DNA from: Rhodococcus wratislaviensis
GTDB taxonomy: Bacteria; Actinomycetota; Actinomycetes; Mycobacteriales; Mycobacteriaceae
Direction: 5' to 3'
Assembly: GCF_900455735.1 (NCBI RefSeq)
Contig: NZ_UAUI01000029.1
Location: forward strand, 1 to 64,000
DNA: 64,000 nt
The notes below the pieces were generated by a model. The model did no database searches and was not told the DNA's origin. It was given only the letters and a program-made list of their open reading frames with translations. Numbering within the stretch: position 1 is the stretch's first letter; each line of letters starts with the position of its first letter. This document shows positions 44,024-52,415 of this stretch, one piece after another. Both the position numbers and the translations under genes were made by a program.

Positions 44024-44824
44024 CTACGGCGCCTCGGCGATGAGGGTTCGAAGCTCCTCTCCGAGTTCGGGGGTCGCCGCGACGATGCCGCTCCAGCGGC
44101 GGGTGAGGTCGGTGTCGAACTCGACGGGCCGGCCGAAGGCGTCCAGTACCACGCCACCGGACGCGCCGACGAGGACGACTGCCGCGGCGATGTCCATGAG
44201 CCGGTGGGTGTCGCTGCCGGCGTCGACGAACGCGTCGACGGCTCCCGTGGCGACCAGGACGGCGTCGAGGGTGCTGCAGCTGAGGATCCGGATGCGGGTC
44301 GCCGTCTGCGCGACGCGGGTCCACGCGTCCCAGTTGCGCTGATGCGGGCGCAGCATCGACACGGCGGCGTCGGCGACCGTGCGGCAGCCGCTGGTGGTGT
44401 ACGGCGACAACTCCCGTGACGCCCACCAACGTTCATCCGTATGTAACCACGTGGTCATCGCCTCGGTGAATTCGCCGTCTATCGCGACGGCGGCACTGAA
44501 GCAGGCCAGCGGCACACCGGCGGCGGCGTTCGCCGAGCCGTCGACGGGATCGACCACCAGGGTGACGGCCGAGCCGACGTCGACCCAGCCCCGCTCCTCG
44601 GACAGCACGTTGACCCCGGCTGCGGTGGCAGCGTCGATGATGGCGTCCTCGACGATCACGTCGACGAACATGGTCGGGGTGCCGTCCGCGCCCTGCATCG
44701 CGATCGACTTCAGCTTCTCCCGCGGGTAGGTGGCGACGGCCCTCCGGTAGGCGTCCGTCGCAGCGTCGGCGGCCGCCATGAGTCCTGAATTTGCTTCGGT
44801 CCGAATCGTATTGGTCGGGTTCAT
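44024..44824 (-). CDS. Inositol-monophosphatase-family phosphatase in the phosphonate operon
   Basis: A 266-residue metal-dependent phosphatase of the IMPase/FBPase/CysQ superfamily. The first metal-site Glu is in VLSEERG, the core DPVDGSANAA (DPxDGT/S) near residue 93, and the C-terminal SDTHRLMDIAA and VVLDAFGRP blocks complete the fold. It is 30 bp downstream of the phnE fusion and is the last gene before a hairpin. It could dephosphorylate a ribose phosphate made by C-P lyase; no phnN or phnP lies in the cluster. The role is inferred from context. ATG at 44824 has GAGGA upstream. Confidence 0.8.
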   Translation of the reverse strand: MNPTNTIRTEANSGLMAAADAATDAYRRAVATYPREKLKSIAMQGADGTPTMFVDVIVEDAIIDAATAAGVNVLSEERGWVDVGSAVTLVVDPVDGSANAAAGVPLACFSAAVAIDGEFTEAMTTWLHTDERWWASRELSPYTTSGCRTVADAAVSMLRPHQRNWDAWTRVAQTATRIRILSCSTLDAVLVATGAVDAFVDAGSDTHRLMDIAAAVVLVGASGGVVLDAFGRPVEFDTDLTRRWSGIVAATPELGEELRTLIAEAP

Positions 44825-44854
44825 CAACAGGTTCCTCCACAGGTTGGGGATGAA

Positions 44855-46585
44855 TCAGGACATCGCCCGGCGCATCCACATCGCGATGCCCTCGACGGCC
44901 ATCACGACGGCGAAGATCATGAGCACGATGGTGGTGACGACATCGAACTGCAGGACCCGGGCGGCGTTCATCAAGTAGAACCCGATGCCGCCCGCCCCGA
45001 CGACGCCGAGGAGCGTTGCGGCGCGGATGTTCACGTCGAGTTGGTAGAACAGGTGCGCGACGAGAGCGGGCGCCGACTGCCGGAGTGTCGCGGCGGTGAA
45101 CACCTGGGAACGGCTGGCGCCACCGGCCGACACCGCCTGCTGCACGGACACATCCGTTTCCTCGAGGGAGTCGGCGATCAGCTTGCCGAGCAACCCGACC
45201 GCCCCGACGGACAGGGCGAGCGCGCCCGCGGTGGCACCGAGCCCGGTGACGACGATGAAGATGATCGCGAAGATCAGGTCGGGGATGCCGCGGACCACCA
45301 CGATGACGATGCGGAAGAACTTCGCGACACCCGGGGTGGGAGCTACGTTGCGGGCGGCCAGGATTCCGATCGGCACGGCCAGGAGCAGACCCAGAAGCGT
45401 TGCCGCGAGTGCGATCTGCACCGTGACGAGCAGCTGCACGAGCAGTTCGTCCCAGATTCCGCCGGTGCCGGGTGGGAAGAACAGGTCGAGCGTGCGGGGC
45501 AGGGACGTGATTCCCTCGGCCAACCGTGACAGGTCGATGTCGGAGCCCCACGTGGCGGCGGCCAGCGCCAGGACGGTCGCGCCGAGATAGAGGGTGCGCC
45601 TGATCCGCTCGCCCGTCCACGGTGGGCTGATCCGGTAGTCGCCACCGGGGGTGCGCAGGGCGACGGGGCCGTCGACCTTCGCCGCGGAACCGTTCTCCAC
45701 CCAGCCGCCGCGGGCGGACAGCACCCGCTCACGCAGTCCGCGACGCTTCGGCGCCCGGTCACCGAGCAGGGAGCGCCGGACGGCGCCGGAGATCAGTTCG
45801 ATCACGACGCACAGCGCGACGACGAACAGGGCCAGTGCCATTCCGCGCGGGTAGTTCATCGTCTTCATCGCCAGCGACAGTTCCATGCCGATGCCGCTCA
45901 CCCCGACGTAGCCGAGGATCACGGACGCCCGCAGGTTGATGTCGAAGCGGTGCAGGGCGGTGGCGACGAACGCCGGGAGGGCCTGCGGGAAGACGCCGCC
46001 GACCACCTGCTGCCACCAGGTAGCCCCGGCGGCACGCAGGGCGTCGCGCGGTCCGGCGTCGGTGTCCTCGATGGCGTCGGCATACATCTTGCCGACCATG
46101 CCGACGGAGTGGATGCCGAGCGCGAGGATGCCCGCGACCGCGCCGAGCCCGAACAGTCGCAGGAACAGGATGGCGAGCACGATCTCGGGGATCGCCCGGG
46201 TGACGACGACGGTGGCACGGGCCGCCCAGCGGAGCGGGGTGCCGGGGGTGGTGTTCCGTGCCGCGGCGAGTGACACCAGCGCGCTGAGGATCACGCTCAG
46301 GGCGGTGGCACATGTGACGATGGCGAGGGTCTGCCCCGTCATGGTGAGGATCTCGCCGAGCGGCGGGAAGTCGAGGGGGAAGATGCGGGACACGAAATCG
46401 GCTGCGTTGCCGAGGCTGTCGGCGAACGTGGCGACGTTGATCTTCAGCGAGGCCACGGACCACAGCGAGGCGAGCAGCCATGCGGCGAGGACGACGGTGA
46501 CACCGATCGAGGTGAGCGACGGCCGGGGCACGGTGCGCGCCTCGGGTTCTCGTTCCCTCGGGCGCGGGGGCAGGAGGACGGTCAC
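44855..46585 (-). CDS. phnE: Phosphonate ABC transporter permease, two PhnE domains fused
   Basis: About 576 residues containing two complete PhnE-type permease modules. Each module has its own EAA loop: DAGPRDALRAAGATWWQQVV near residue 190 and DVSVQQAVSAGGASRSQVF near 480. A hydrophilic linker (SLLGDRAPKRRG through RISPPWTGER) joins them. The usual system encodes one PhnE that homodimerises, or two separate genes. GTG at 46585 lies 5 bp after phnC, so translation is coupled. It would form the whole membrane channel for phosphonates. Confidence 0.9.
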   Translation of the reverse strand: MTVLLPPRPREREPEARTVPRPSLTSIGVTVVLAAWLLASLWSVASLKINVATFADSLGNAADFVSRIFPLDFPPLGEILTMTGQTLAIVTCATALSVILSALVSLAAARNTTPGTPLRWAARATVVVTRAIPEIVLAILFLRLFGLGAVAGILALGIHSVGMVGKMYADAIEDTDAGPRDALRAAGATWWQQVVGGVFPQALPAFVATALHRFDINLRASVILGYVGVSGIGMELSLAMKTMNYPRGMALALFVVALCVVIELISGAVRRSLLGDRAPKRRGLRERVLSARGGWVENGSAAKVDGPVALRTPGGDYRISPPWTGERIRRTLYLGATVLALAAATWGSDIDLSRLAEGITSLPRTLDLFFPPGTGGIWDELLVQLLVTVQIALAATLLGLLLAVPIGILAARNVAPTPGVAKFFRIVIVVVRGIPDLIFAIIFIVVTGLGATAGALALSVGAVGLLGKLIADSLEETDVSVQQAVSAGGASRSQVFTAATLRQSAPALVAHLFYQLDVNIRAATLLGVVGAGGIGFYLMNAARVLQFDVVTTIVLMIFAVVMAVEGIAMWMRRAMS

Positions 46586-46590
46586 TGCGG

Positions 46591-47412
46591 TCAGACGAGT
46601 TGCGGCGACGTCGGCGACGCGACGCTCGAGTAGATGGACATCGTTTCGTTCCGGTCGATGGCGGAGACGGGCTTGTCCAGTACCACCCGCCCGCCGCGCA
46701 GCCCGACCAGGCGGTGACCCCACGACAGCGCGAGCTCCACCTGGTGCAGGCTGCACAGCACGGTGAGGTCGTCCTCGGCGGCGATGCGGGAGATCAGCGC
46801 CATCACCTGGGCGGACGACTCGGGGTCGAGGGACGCGACCGGCTCGTCGGCGAGCAGGATGCGGGGACGCTGCACGAGCGCCCGCGCCACCGCGACCCGT
46901 TGCTGCTGCCCGCCGGACAGGGTGTCGGCGCGCTGGAACGGCCTGTCCGCCAATCCCACTCGGTCGAGTTGTTCCATCGCGGCGCGGCGCACCGACCTCG
47001 GGTAGCTGAACAGCCCGAACCGGGGGCCGCGCAGCGCGCCGAGGGCGCCGGTGCAGACGTTCTCGAGCACGGACATGCTGCCGACGAGGTGGAACTGCTG
47101 GAACACGAAGCCGACGTGCCGTCGCAGTGCACGGAGTTCACGTCCCCGCGCGTCCCCGACGTCCGTGCCGAGCACCGTCACCGAACCCGTGCTGGGCAGG
47201 TGCAGCCCGTCCAGCAGACGCAGCAGTGTCGACTTGCCCGACCCCGACAGCCCGAGCAGCGCGACGACCTCACCGGGATACACCTGCAGCGACACGTCGT
47301 CGAGCGCCCGGATCTGGGGGCCGAAGTCCTTCGTGACCCGGTCGAGGGTGATGGTCGGTGTCAGGATGCGGTCGATCGACGCGCCGAGCGCGGAGTGATC
47401 GGGGTCGGACAT
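46591..47412 (-). CDS. phnC: Phosphonate ABC transporter ATP-binding protein
   Basis: A 273-residue ATPase with Walker A GLSGSGKST, VFQQFHLVGSMSVLENV (a PhnC-type Q-loop region), signature [19 protein letters not shown], Walker B ILLADEPVASLDPES and switch LCSLHQVELALSW. The FGLFSYPRSVRRAAMEQL stretch is characteristic of PhnC. It lies between phnD (41 bp) and phnE (5 bp) and supplies ATP hydrolysis to the fused permease. Confidence 0.94.
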   Translation of the reverse strand: MSDPDHSALGASIDRILTPTITLDRVTKDFGPQIRALDDVSLQVYPGEVVALLGLSGSGKSTLLRLLDGLHLPSTGSVTVLGTDVGDARGRELRALRRHVGFVFQQFHLVGSMSVLENVCTGALGALRGPRFGLFSYPRSVRRAAMEQLDRVGLADRPFQRADTLSGGQQQRVAVARALVQRPRILLADEPVASLDPESSAQVMALISRIAAEDDLTVLCSLHQVELALSWGHRLVGLRGGRVVLDKPVSAIDRNETMSIYSSVASPTSPQLV

Positions 47413-47453
47413 GGGGTCTCCCTACTGTGTCGGGTTCGGTTGCGGCCGGACGG

Positions 47454-48398
47454 TCAGCCCTGGCACGCCGCGGCCTTCGTGATGTCGCAGACCTTGCGGA
47501 CGCCGTCGTAGAAGGCGTCGTCGACGGCGACGTAGCCGTACTCGACCCCTTCCGGCAGCGCGCATCCGCTCTCGTCGGTGCAGAATCCCGCCTCGACGAG
47601 GGCGGGCCGGTTCAGCTTGGTGCGGAAGATGTCGGTGAGCTTGCCCTGGAGTTCGGGGGACAACTCGGTGCTGATCGCGATGGGGCTGGCGGCGATGGTC
47701 TCCGACTTCCACAGCACGTCGACGTCACCCGGCTTGATCTGCCCCTTCTCGAGGAGAACCTTGTCGACGATGGTGTCGTACGCGAAACCGGCGTCGCACT
47801 GGCCGCTGACGACGGCGAGAACCGAGGCGTCGTGCCCGCCGGCGAAGACCGGGGTGACGTCCTTCTGCGGGTCGATCCCGGCCTCGAGGAGTCCCGCCGA
47901 CGGGTACAGGTACCCGGACGTGGAGGAGGGATCGACGAAGCACACCGTCTTGCCGCGGAAGTCGGCGAGGCTCTTGATGTTCGACCCTGCCTTCGTGATG
48001 GCGTACGACTTGTAGCCCGGCTCGGCGTCGGCCGCGTCCACGGGCACCGCGATCGGTGTGGTGGCGACACCCGCGTCCTTCGCGGTGACGTAGGAGAACG
48101 GACCGTAACCGGCGATCTGCACCTTGCCGGCCCGCTGTCCCTCGATGACGGCGGCGTAGTCGGTCGCGTTCTGGAATTCGACCGGGATGCCGGTCTCCTT
48201 CTCGATCACGTCACCGACCAGCTTGTACTGCTGCTGCAGGCTCTCGGAATCCTCCGACGGGATGGACGCCAGCACGAGCGTCTCCGGGTCGCCGGACCCC
48301 GAACTGTCGGCGGCGCTGGATCCGCACGCGGACAGGGCGAGGACGGCGGCAGCGCCCACCGCGGCAGCGGCGAACGATCGGCGCATGAAGCTACCCAT
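47454..48398 (-). CDS. phnD: Phosphonate/phosphate-binding lipoprotein PhnD
   Basis: A 314-residue periplasmic-binding protein with signal peptide MRRSFAAAAVGAAAVLALSAC, Cys at about residue 25 being the lipid anchor. Family blocks: PVEFQNATDYAAVIEGQRAGKVQIAGYGPFSYV, KTVCFVDPSSTSGYLYPSAGL and FAGGHDASVLAVVSGQCDAGFAYD. It captures phosphonates, phosphite or related anions. A PHO-box-like array lies 84 bp upstream, and a 167-bp gap separates it from phnM, so it may have its own promoter. Confidence 0.93.
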   Translation of the reverse strand: MGSFMRRSFAAAAVGAAAVLALSACGSSAADSSGSGDPETLVLASIPSEDSESLQQQYKLVGDVIEKETGIPVEFQNATDYAAVIEGQRAGKVQIAGYGPFSYVTAKDAGVATTPIAVPVDAADAEPGYKSYAITKAGSNIKSLADFRGKTVCFVDPSSTSGYLYPSAGLLEAGIDPQKDVTPVFAGGHDASVLAVVSGQCDAGFAYDTIVDKVLLEKGQIKPGDVDVLWKSETIAASPIAISTELSPELQGKLTDIFRTKLNRPALVEAGFCTDESGCALPEGVEYGYVAVDDAFYDGVRKVCDITKAAACQG

Positions 48399-48481
48399 GA
48401 AAGTTGTCTCCTTCGGGTGCCCTGAGTCGGGCGTGGCAGGCGCGCATCGAGATCCTGCGCGTTCGGGTCAAGGTTCGTCGC

Positions 48482-48514
48482 CCACGGTGACCGCAGTGGC
48501 AACCCCGGGTGAAC
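48482..48514 (-). promoter_or_regulatory. PHO-box-like direct repeats upstream of phnD
   Basis: On the minus strand three contiguous 11-nt units read GTTCACCCGGG, GTTGCCACTGC and GGTCACCGTGG. The first fits the Streptomyces PHO-box unit G(G/T)TCAYYYR(G/C)G at all 11 positions; the third fits 9 of 11 and the second is degenerate. This layout suggests activation by a PhoP/RegX3-type phosphate-starvation regulator. Confidence 0.55.
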
Positions 48515-48565
48515 CCCCGAGAAACTGCGATGGGCGAGACCAGCGGGTTGTCGTTGCGGGCACGC

Positions 48566-49801
48566 CTACTGCGCCCGCAGCACGGACCGGACCACCGGGC
48601 ACCGGTGTTCGAGACCGACGAGCACCAGGTCGGCGCGCTGCCCGGGTTCCAGCGCCCCGCGGTCGGAGAGCCCGACCGCCGTGGCGGGACCGCTGGTGAT
48701 CAGCGACACCGCGGAGTGCAGCGGCATCGTGTCGTCGGCGGCGAGCGTGAACGCGGCGCCGAGCAGCGACGACGGCAGATAATCCGACGCGAGCGCGGTC
48801 ACCAGCCCCAGCCGGGCCAGCTCCACCGCCGACACGTTGCCGGAGTGCGAGCCGCCGCGCAGGACGTTCGGTCCGCCCATCACCACGGACATGCCGCGGT
48901 CGCGGGCCTCCCGGGCCGCCTCCTCCGTCGTCGGGAATTCGGCGACGTTGCCGCCGCGGCGCGCCAGATCGGCGATCTCGACGGCGGATTCGGGGTCGTG
49001 CCCGAAGATCCGGGCCGATCCCGTCGCGCCGCGTCCGGCGAGCCACTCCATCGCCTCCTCACGCACCGCGACGTTGTTCTCCCGTTCCCGCACCACCTCG
49101 TCCACCCGCAGTCGCGCCTCCTCCATGGAGATGCCACGGATCCCGGCCATGTACTGCTCGTAGAACGTGCGGTCGGCGTACTGCCCGATGCCCGGGGTGT
49201 GGTCCTCGTGCGAGATCACGGCGGGCAGATCGGGACCCACCTGTCCGGTCGCGACCAGGTGGTCGAAGTGGCGGCGCAGCGCGTCCAGACCGGCGGCCGA
49301 CCGGACGTCGAGCCGGTGCAGCACCCGGTGGTCGACCAGCCTGCCGTCGGTATCGCGTTCGTTCCACGCGGCGATCGCCTCGCACATTTCCATCGCCGCG
49401 TGCACGCTGCGCTGGTTCTTGGCCGCCTCCCGGTCGGAGAACGACGCCCCGTGGAACACGGTGGTCACCCCGGCCGCCCGCAGCTTCCCCTCGAACGACA
49501 TCATCGAGAACATCCACGGCAGTTCCGCTCCCGGCCGCGGGAGGCGTTCCCGTTCGAGACCGTCCGAGTGGACGTCGACGAGGCCGGGAAGGCAGAACAG
49601 GCCGCCGCCGTCGACGTCGATCCGGGTGCCGGGTGCGGGTTCGCCGACCTCCACGATGCGGCCGTCGCGCACGACGATCCGGGCGTCGTCGAGGATGCCG
49701 CCGGGCAGCACGGCGCGCACGTGCCCGAGCACGTAGTCGCGTGGGGACTGCTGCAGCGACCAGGCGGTGGGCTGCTCGAGGGTCTGTGCCGTCTCGCTCA
49801 T
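48566..49801 (-). CDS. phnM: Ribose 1-methylphosphonate 5-triphosphate diphosphatase
   Basis: A 411-residue amidohydrolase-fold enzyme that removes pyrophosphate from the 5-triphosphate intermediate of the C-P lyase route. CLPGLVDVHSDGLERE is the metal-binding segment, where PhnM proteins also have HxD; ISHEDHTPGIGQY and GGPNVLRGGSHSGNVSA are PhnM hallmarks, as is LASDYLPSSLLGAAF. Its ATG overlaps the phnL stop by 4 bp. It is the last C-P lyase gene before the transport genes. Confidence 0.94.
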   Translation of the reverse strand: MSETAQTLEQPTAWSLQQSPRDYVLGHVRAVLPGGILDDARIVVRDGRIVEVGEPAPGTRIDVDGGGLFCLPGLVDVHSDGLERERLPRPGAELPWMFSMMSFEGKLRAAGVTTVFHGASFSDREAAKNQRSVHAAMEMCEAIAAWNERDTDGRLVDHRVLHRLDVRSAAGLDALRRHFDHLVATGQVGPDLPAVISHEDHTPGIGQYADRTFYEQYMAGIRGISMEEARLRVDEVVRERENNVAVREEAMEWLAGRGATGSARIFGHDPESAVEIADLARRGGNVAEFPTTEEAAREARDRGMSVVMGGPNVLRGGSHSGNVSAVELARLGLVTALASDYLPSSLLGAAFTLAADDTMPLHSAVSLITSGPATAVGLSDRGALEPGQRADLVLVGLEHRCPVVRSVLRAQ

Positions 49802-50535
49802 GCCACCGCTCCCAGCACGTCGAGCGCACTGCCCTGTTGCGCGATCCGGCCCTCGCTGAACCGGATCACCCGCGACGCCAGTCTGCGCATCGCGTCGAGG
49901 TCGTGGAAGACGGCGAGCACGGCCACCCCCTGCGCGGACAGCGACGCGATCAGCTCGAGCGCCCGTTCGCGGTTGGCCGGGTCGAGCGCGGACACCGGCT
50001 CGTCGAGCAGCAGCAGTCGCGGCGGATTGACCGTTCCCGCCGCGATGTTCACGCGCTGGCGTTCACCACCGGACAGGACGCTGCAGTCCACGTCCCACAG
50101 CGCTTCGTCGAGGGCCAGCCGCCGCAGCGAGTCGGCGGCGGCGGCGCGGGCGTCGGACCTGCTCATCCCACGGCGGCGGCCCGCGGCAGCGACCACGTCC
50201 ATCGGGCCGGTGCGCGGCGGCGCCGACAGGAACTGGGAGACGTACCCCAGTTCGCGCCCGCGCAGCCGGGCCATGTCGCGGTCCGGCAGGGACGTCAGCT
50301 CGACCGGGCCGTCGTCGGTGCGCAGGGTGACGGTGCCGCCGTCGGGCAGGTAGCTGCGGTGCACGCAGCGCAGCAGACTGGACTTGCCGGCGCCGCTGGG
50401 TCCGGCGAGGGCGACGTGCTCACCTTCCGCGACGTCGAGGTCGACGCCGTGCAGCGACGTCACCATGCGTCCGTCGATGGTGTGCAGTGTGAACGTCTTC
50501 CGCAGTGCGCGGACCGACAGTATCGGCGAATTCAT
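49798..50535 (-). CDS. phnL: C-P lyase subunit PhnL (ABC-type ATPase)
   Basis: A 245-residue ABC ATPase: Walker A GPSGAGKSSLLRC, signature SGGERQRVNIAAG, Walker B LLLLDEPVSALDPANRE, switch FHDLDAM. LGYVSQFLSAPPRTGPMDVVA is the PhnL-specific region. PhnL binds with PhnK on the PhnGHIJ core and is required for C-P bond metabolism. It lies 29 bp after the phnJ-phnK fusion. Confidence 0.93.
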   Translation of the reverse strand: MNSPILSVRALRKTFTLHTIDGRMVTSLHGVDLDVAEGEHVALAGPSGAGKSSLLRCVHRSYLPDGGTVTLRTDDGPVELTSLPDRDMARLRGRELGYVSQFLSAPPRTGPMDVVAAAGRRRGMSRSDARAAAADSLRRLALDEALWDVDCSVLSGGERQRVNIAAGTVNPPRLLLLDEPVSALDPANRERALELIASLSAQGVAVLAVFHDLDAMRRLASRVIRFSEGRIAQQGSALDVLGAVA

Positions 50536-50564
50536 GGTCGGTTACCTCGTTCCTCTGGTCGGTT

Positions 50565-52415
50565 TCACCGACGGGCGGCCGCGACGAGCCGCTGCGTGTA
50601 GGGGTGGTGCGGGTCTTGGAACAACTGGTCGGTGAGGCCGGACTCGACGACGCGGCCGACGTTCATCACGAGGCAGCGGTCGGTGAGGGCCTCGATGACG
50701 GCGAAGTCGTGGCTGACGACCACGGCGGCGGTGTCCCGCTCGGCGAGGAGCTTGCGGAGCAGGTCCAGCACACCCGCGGCGACGGACGCGTCGAGTCCGG
50801 TGGTGGGCTCGTCCAGCAGCAGCACCCGCGGGTCGGTGGCGAGAGCCTTCGCGATCTGCACCCGCTGCCGCATGCCGCCGGAGAACGTGTGGACGGGGTC
50901 GTCCATCCGCTCGAGCGGTACCTCCACCTTCTCCAGCAGGTATGCGGCGCGGTCGCGGATCTCGTGATAGTTCCGCCAGCCCGCCGCGGTGAGCCGCTCG
51001 GCGATGTTGCCGCCGGCGGACACCTTCATGGTCAGACCGTCCGCCGGGTTCTGGTGCACGAGACCGACGGTGTCGACCCGCAGCGCCCGGCGCTCGGCCG
51101 CGTCGAGTCCGAACACGTCGGTGTCGCCGCCGCCGACGGTGGTGAGGAACATCGAACCGGCCGTGGCCTTTTCCTCGCCGACGAGGCAGCGCAACACGGT
51201 CGACTTGCCCGATCCCGACTCACCGATCAGACCGAGAGCCTCCCCGGGTGCGACGTCGAAGCTGACGTCCCAGGCGGCGACGACCGCGCCGGTGCGGGGG
51301 CTGATCGCGGTTCCGGTGTCGGGGCCGGTTCCGGGCACCGCGTCGGCGCCGCCCGGTCCGTGGACCTTGCCGACACCGCGAACCGCGAGCGTCCAGCCGT
51401 CGGTGTGGGCCGGGACCGGCCGGGCCTCCAGTTCCGCCGGATCACGACGGGTCGCGGCCGCCGCCGCCCCCACCCGGCGTGACGGGTCGGGCAGGAACCG
51501 CAGCGGCGACCGGTCCGCGTGGCTTCCGGTGTCGACGTCACCGTCGAGTGTCCTTGTGCACCATTCGATGTCGCTGCAGGCCGTGCGACCGCCGGGCGCC
51601 TCCACCAGGAACGTGTCGGACGAACCGCAGCGCGCACACCGCTGCGTGCTGTCGCCCTCGACCTCGAACGGGACGTCGTCGAACGTGAGCGGCTCGACCC
51701 GCGTGTACGGGGGGACCGCGAAGATGCGCTTCTCGCGGCCGGCGCCGAACAGCGTCAGGCTCGCGGCGTTGTTCAGGCGTGGCACGTCCCAGCGGGGGAT
51801 CGGGGTGGTGACCATGACGTAGCGGCCGTTCACCAGCACCGGGTAGCCGGTGGTCTTGGTGATCACACCGTTGCGGACGAGGTCCTCGTACAGGCTGACC
51901 CAGATCATCGAATAGTCGGCCTCGGCGTGCATCCGGGCGCACTCGCTCACCGACTTCTGCACGCCCCGCAGCGGCTCCGCGACCGGAACCTGCAGCACCA
52001 GAATCTGTTCGTCGATCAGCGGCTCCTCCGGGATGCGGTGCCGGCTCTGGACGACGCTGCAGTCGCGGGTGTCCTGCGTCTGCGCGCAGTGCTCGCTGTC
52101 GACGATGAGGCGACGCAGGTTGGTGGCGTTGACGCCGTCGTCGTCGCCCTGGTCGATGACCTTGACGGTGTCGTCGCCGCCGAGCAGACCGAGCGTGATC
52201 TGCAGTCCGCCGGAACCCCAGCCGCGGGCCACCGGCATCTCGCGGGACCCGAACGGCACCTGGTATCCGGGCACGCAGACGGCGGCGAGGGTGGCGCGGC
52301 GGATCTCCCGCTTGGAACCTTCGTCGAGGATTCCGCGGGGGAAGGACTCGGCGTCGAGCGCCGCGAGAACGCCGGCGGTGGTGGGTGTTTCGGTGACGGT
52401 ATCGGTGACGGTCAT
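50565..52415 (-). CDS. phnJ: PhnJ-PhnK fusion: radical-SAM C-P lyase joined to its ABC ATPase subunit
   Basis: One 616-residue chain. Residues 1 to about 290 are PhnJ, with YQVPFGSREMPVARGWGSGGLQITL near 51-75 and four Cys in CARC (260, 263), C280 and C286. The spacing is CX2CX16CX5C; E. coli PhnJ has CX2CX21CX5C. An Ala/Pro linker (about 291-340) leads to PhnK: Walker A GESGSGKST (398-406), LVHQNPADGLTMKVSAGGNIAERL, signature FSGGMRQRVQIAKAL and LLLDEPTTGLDASV. The two are normally separate genes. ATG at 52415 overlaps the phnI stop by one base. It cleaves the C-P bond of ribose 1-phosphonate 5-phosphate. Confidence 0.93.
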   Translation of the reverse strand: MTVTDTVTETPTTAGVLAALDAESFPRGILDEGSKREIRRATLAAVCVPGYQVPFGSREMPVARGWGSGGLQITLGLLGGDDTVKVIDQGDDDGVNATNLRRLIVDSEHCAQTQDTRDCSVVQSRHRIPEEPLIDEQILVLQVPVAEPLRGVQKSVSECARMHAEADYSMIWVSLYEDLVRNGVITKTTGYPVLVNGRYVMVTTPIPRWDVPRLNNAASLTLFGAGREKRIFAVPPYTRVEPLTFDDVPFEVEGDSTQRCARCGSSDTFLVEAPGGRTACSDIEWCTRTLDGDVDTGSHADRSPLRFLPDPSRRVGAAAAATRRDPAELEARPVPAHTDGWTLAVRGVGKVHGPGGADAVPGTGPDTGTAISPRTGAVVAAWDVSFDVAPGEALGLIGESGSGKSTVLRCLVGEEKATAGSMFLTTVGGGDTDVFGLDAAERRALRVDTVGLVHQNPADGLTMKVSAGGNIAERLTAAGWRNYHEIRDRAAYLLEKVEVPLERMDDPVHTFSGGMRQRVQIAKALATDPRVLLLDEPTTGLDASVAAGVLDLLRKLLAERDTAAVVVSHDFAVIEALTDRCLVMNVGRVVESGLTDQLFQDPHHPYTQRLVAAARR

